A DNA stretch of 43,232 nucleotides, from positions 1 to 43,232 of the forward strand of contig JAHHQT010000006.1 in NCBI GenBank assembly GCA_020026215.1, read 5' to 3'. Both the position numbers and the translations under genes were made by a program. This DNA is from Muribaculaceae bacterium. Its GTDB lineage: Bacteria > Bacteroidota > Bacteroidia > Bacteroidales > Muribaculaceae. The stretch's first letter is position 1. Each line of letters opens with the position of its first letter. This document shows positions 42,492-43,232 of this stretch, piece after piece. A model generated the notes under the pieces. That model was not told where the DNA came from. It searched no databases and saw only the letters and a list, made by a program, of their open reading frames with translations.

Positions 42492-43103
42492 ATGATGGAT
42501 GAATATCCCAGAGGAACCATACATATAGTCCAATATATCAAAGACTTTTATCCCCAATATTGGAACAAAATCGAAACACATCCTGCCGAGCAATGTGCTT
42601 GTGTCGGTAAGGTAAAAGACAAATGGGGAATTTTGAGCAATTTAAGTAAAACGCCATTGACTGTAAAGGGTGTAGAGTTCTATTGCTCTGAACAGTTCTT
42701 TCAAATGATGCAATTTCAGGACAAAGGAGTTTTGGAAGAGCTACACACTTTAACCAATCAGAAACTAAGAATAAGAGCCAAACACTATATCAAAGAAGGC
42801 TTTCAACGAAAGGATTGGGGCAGCTATTTCATTGATGCAATGAAATATTGCCTAATGGTAAAATATGAACAATGTAAAGAATTCAGAAACGAGCTGAATA
42901 GAAGCAAAGGACTGTTCATCATTGATGACCAATCTATATTCCGTTGCAAAGAAGCAAATGCTTGGGGAACAAAATTAGTTGATGGCAACTATACAGGTTC
43001 TAATCTTTTGGGAAAATTGCTTACAGAATTGAGAGACAATGAGAAATTGGAATACAAACTTCCCGATGACGCATTGGATTTTATTGAACTTTTAAAAGGA
43101 TAA
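42492..43103 (+). CDS. NADAR (YbiA/DUF1768) family protein
   Basis: This 203-residue cytoplasmic protein belongs to the NADAR fold. The core, at about residues 40-195, shows KWGILSNLSKTPLTVKGVEFYCSEQFFQ, then the segment DWGSYFIDAMKYCLMVKY, NAWGTKLVDGNYTGSNLLG and a final helix. Characterised members cleave N-glycosidic bonds of ADP-ribosylated or riboflavin-pathway intermediates; some reverse guanine ADP-ribosylation as antitoxins. About 35 extra residues precede the core. No DarT-like toxin or riboflavin gene is beside it. ATG 42492 and the adjacent ATG 42495 are both possible starts. The target is unknown. Confidence 0.88.
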   Translation: MMDEYPRGTIHIVQYIKDFYPQYWNKIETHPAEQCACVGKVKDKWGILSNLSKTPLTVKGVEFYCSEQFFQMMQFQDKGVLEELHTLTNQKLRIRAKHYIKEGFQRKDWGSYFIDAMKYCLMVKYEQCKEFRNELNRSKGLFIIDDQSIFRCKEANAWGTKLVDGNYTGSNLLGKLLTELRDNEKLEYKLPDDALDFIELLKG

Positions 43104-43130
43104 GGAAATTGAATACAATATAAAACAAAT

Positions 43131-43162
43131 AACCCCTCACAAGTTTTACCATGCGAGGGGTT
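43131..43162 (-). terminator. Terminator of the leftward gene at the right edge (convergent with NADAR gene)
   Basis: AACCCCTC pairs with GAGGGGTT over 8 bp with a 16-base loop. The minus strand continues TATTTGTTTTATA, so it works best leftward, but it may also serve the NADAR gene. Confidence 0.6.
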
Positions 43163-43164
43163 AA

Positions 43165-43232
43165 TCATATTGTTAGGTAGTCGTCCCTTAAAAAGCCCAT
43201 TCTTGCGAGATATTGTTCAAGCACAGTATCTC
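43165..43232 (-). CDS. C-terminal fragment of a leftward gene cut by the right edge
   Basis: On the minus strand one frame is open from the edge to a TGA at 43167-43165 and reads DTVLEQYLARMGFLRDDYLTI. The other two minus frames stop early. A leftward terminator lies directly after the stop, which supports a real gene end. The piece is too short to identify. Confidence 0.4.
   Translation of the reverse strand, partial: DTVLEQYLARMGFLRDDYLTI

Noticed and set aside
1..43232. CRISPR arrays, insertion sequences, prophage or integration sites
   Set aside because: No regularly spaced repeats, transposase, integrase or terminal inverted repeats were seen.

Overview
The window looks like a chromosomal segment of a member of the order Bacteroidales. 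The evidence is promoters of the Bacteroidetes type (TAnnTTTG near -7, often with TTG about 19-21 bases upstream), a SusC/SusD outer-membrane pair, an ECF sigma/FecR pair, type IX secretion (T9SS) C-terminal signals, and housekeeping neighbourhoods typical of the group (psd-pssA-DUF4834; pdxJ-exbB-exbD-tonB). The T9SS signals argue mildly against Bacteroides proper. I do not assign a genus. I see no CRISPR array, insertion sequence, phage or integrase.

Layout. 1-9204 is mostly leftward housekeeping: an edge-truncated S41 protease, tRNA-Asn (rightward), a large T9SS-secreted protein, and rluA-pheT-yebC. 9362-11157 is a rightward phospholipid operon (psd, pssA, DUF4834). 11400-13034 is a leftward ABC-F ATPase. 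13251-33177 is a 20-kb polysaccharide-utilisation-like locus. 33204-34064 is nadK (leftward), divergent from pdxJ-exbB-exbD-tonB (34273-37018). Then come a small potassium channel (leftward), argR with an argC homologue, a NifU-like/GGGtGRT pair, an acyltransferase, a NADAR-family protein, and the tail of a leftward gene at the right edge.

The locus reads as one regulated system: ECF sigma factor, FecR anti-sigma, SusC with an N-terminal STN signalling domain, SusD, then seven exported proteins. These are a DUF6259 TIM-barrel protein, a phosphodiester glycosidase (NAGPA family) fused to a C-terminal module, a free-standing secreted copy of that same module, a GH3 glycosidase, a GxDLY-type SGNH esterase, and two tandem DUF4855 proteins. 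The logic suggests glycan sensing through SusC-FecR-sigma, import through SusCD, and extracellular or surface hydrolysis by enzymes of which at least three carry T9SS sorting domains. The NAGPA domain hints at a sugar-1-phosphodiester in the substrate; that is inference and the substrate is not identified.

The most surprising small-scale signal is the argR-argC unit. The ArgC homologue has lost the catalytic cysteine, both histidines of the HxHxPE motif and one Rossmann glycine while remaining full length and in frame, and the neighbouring ArgR has Ala in its arginine-binding GTIAGDDTI motif. A perfect 9-3-9 palindrome sits inside the argR promoter. This may be a repurposed regulator/pseudoenzyme pair or a decaying arginine operon.
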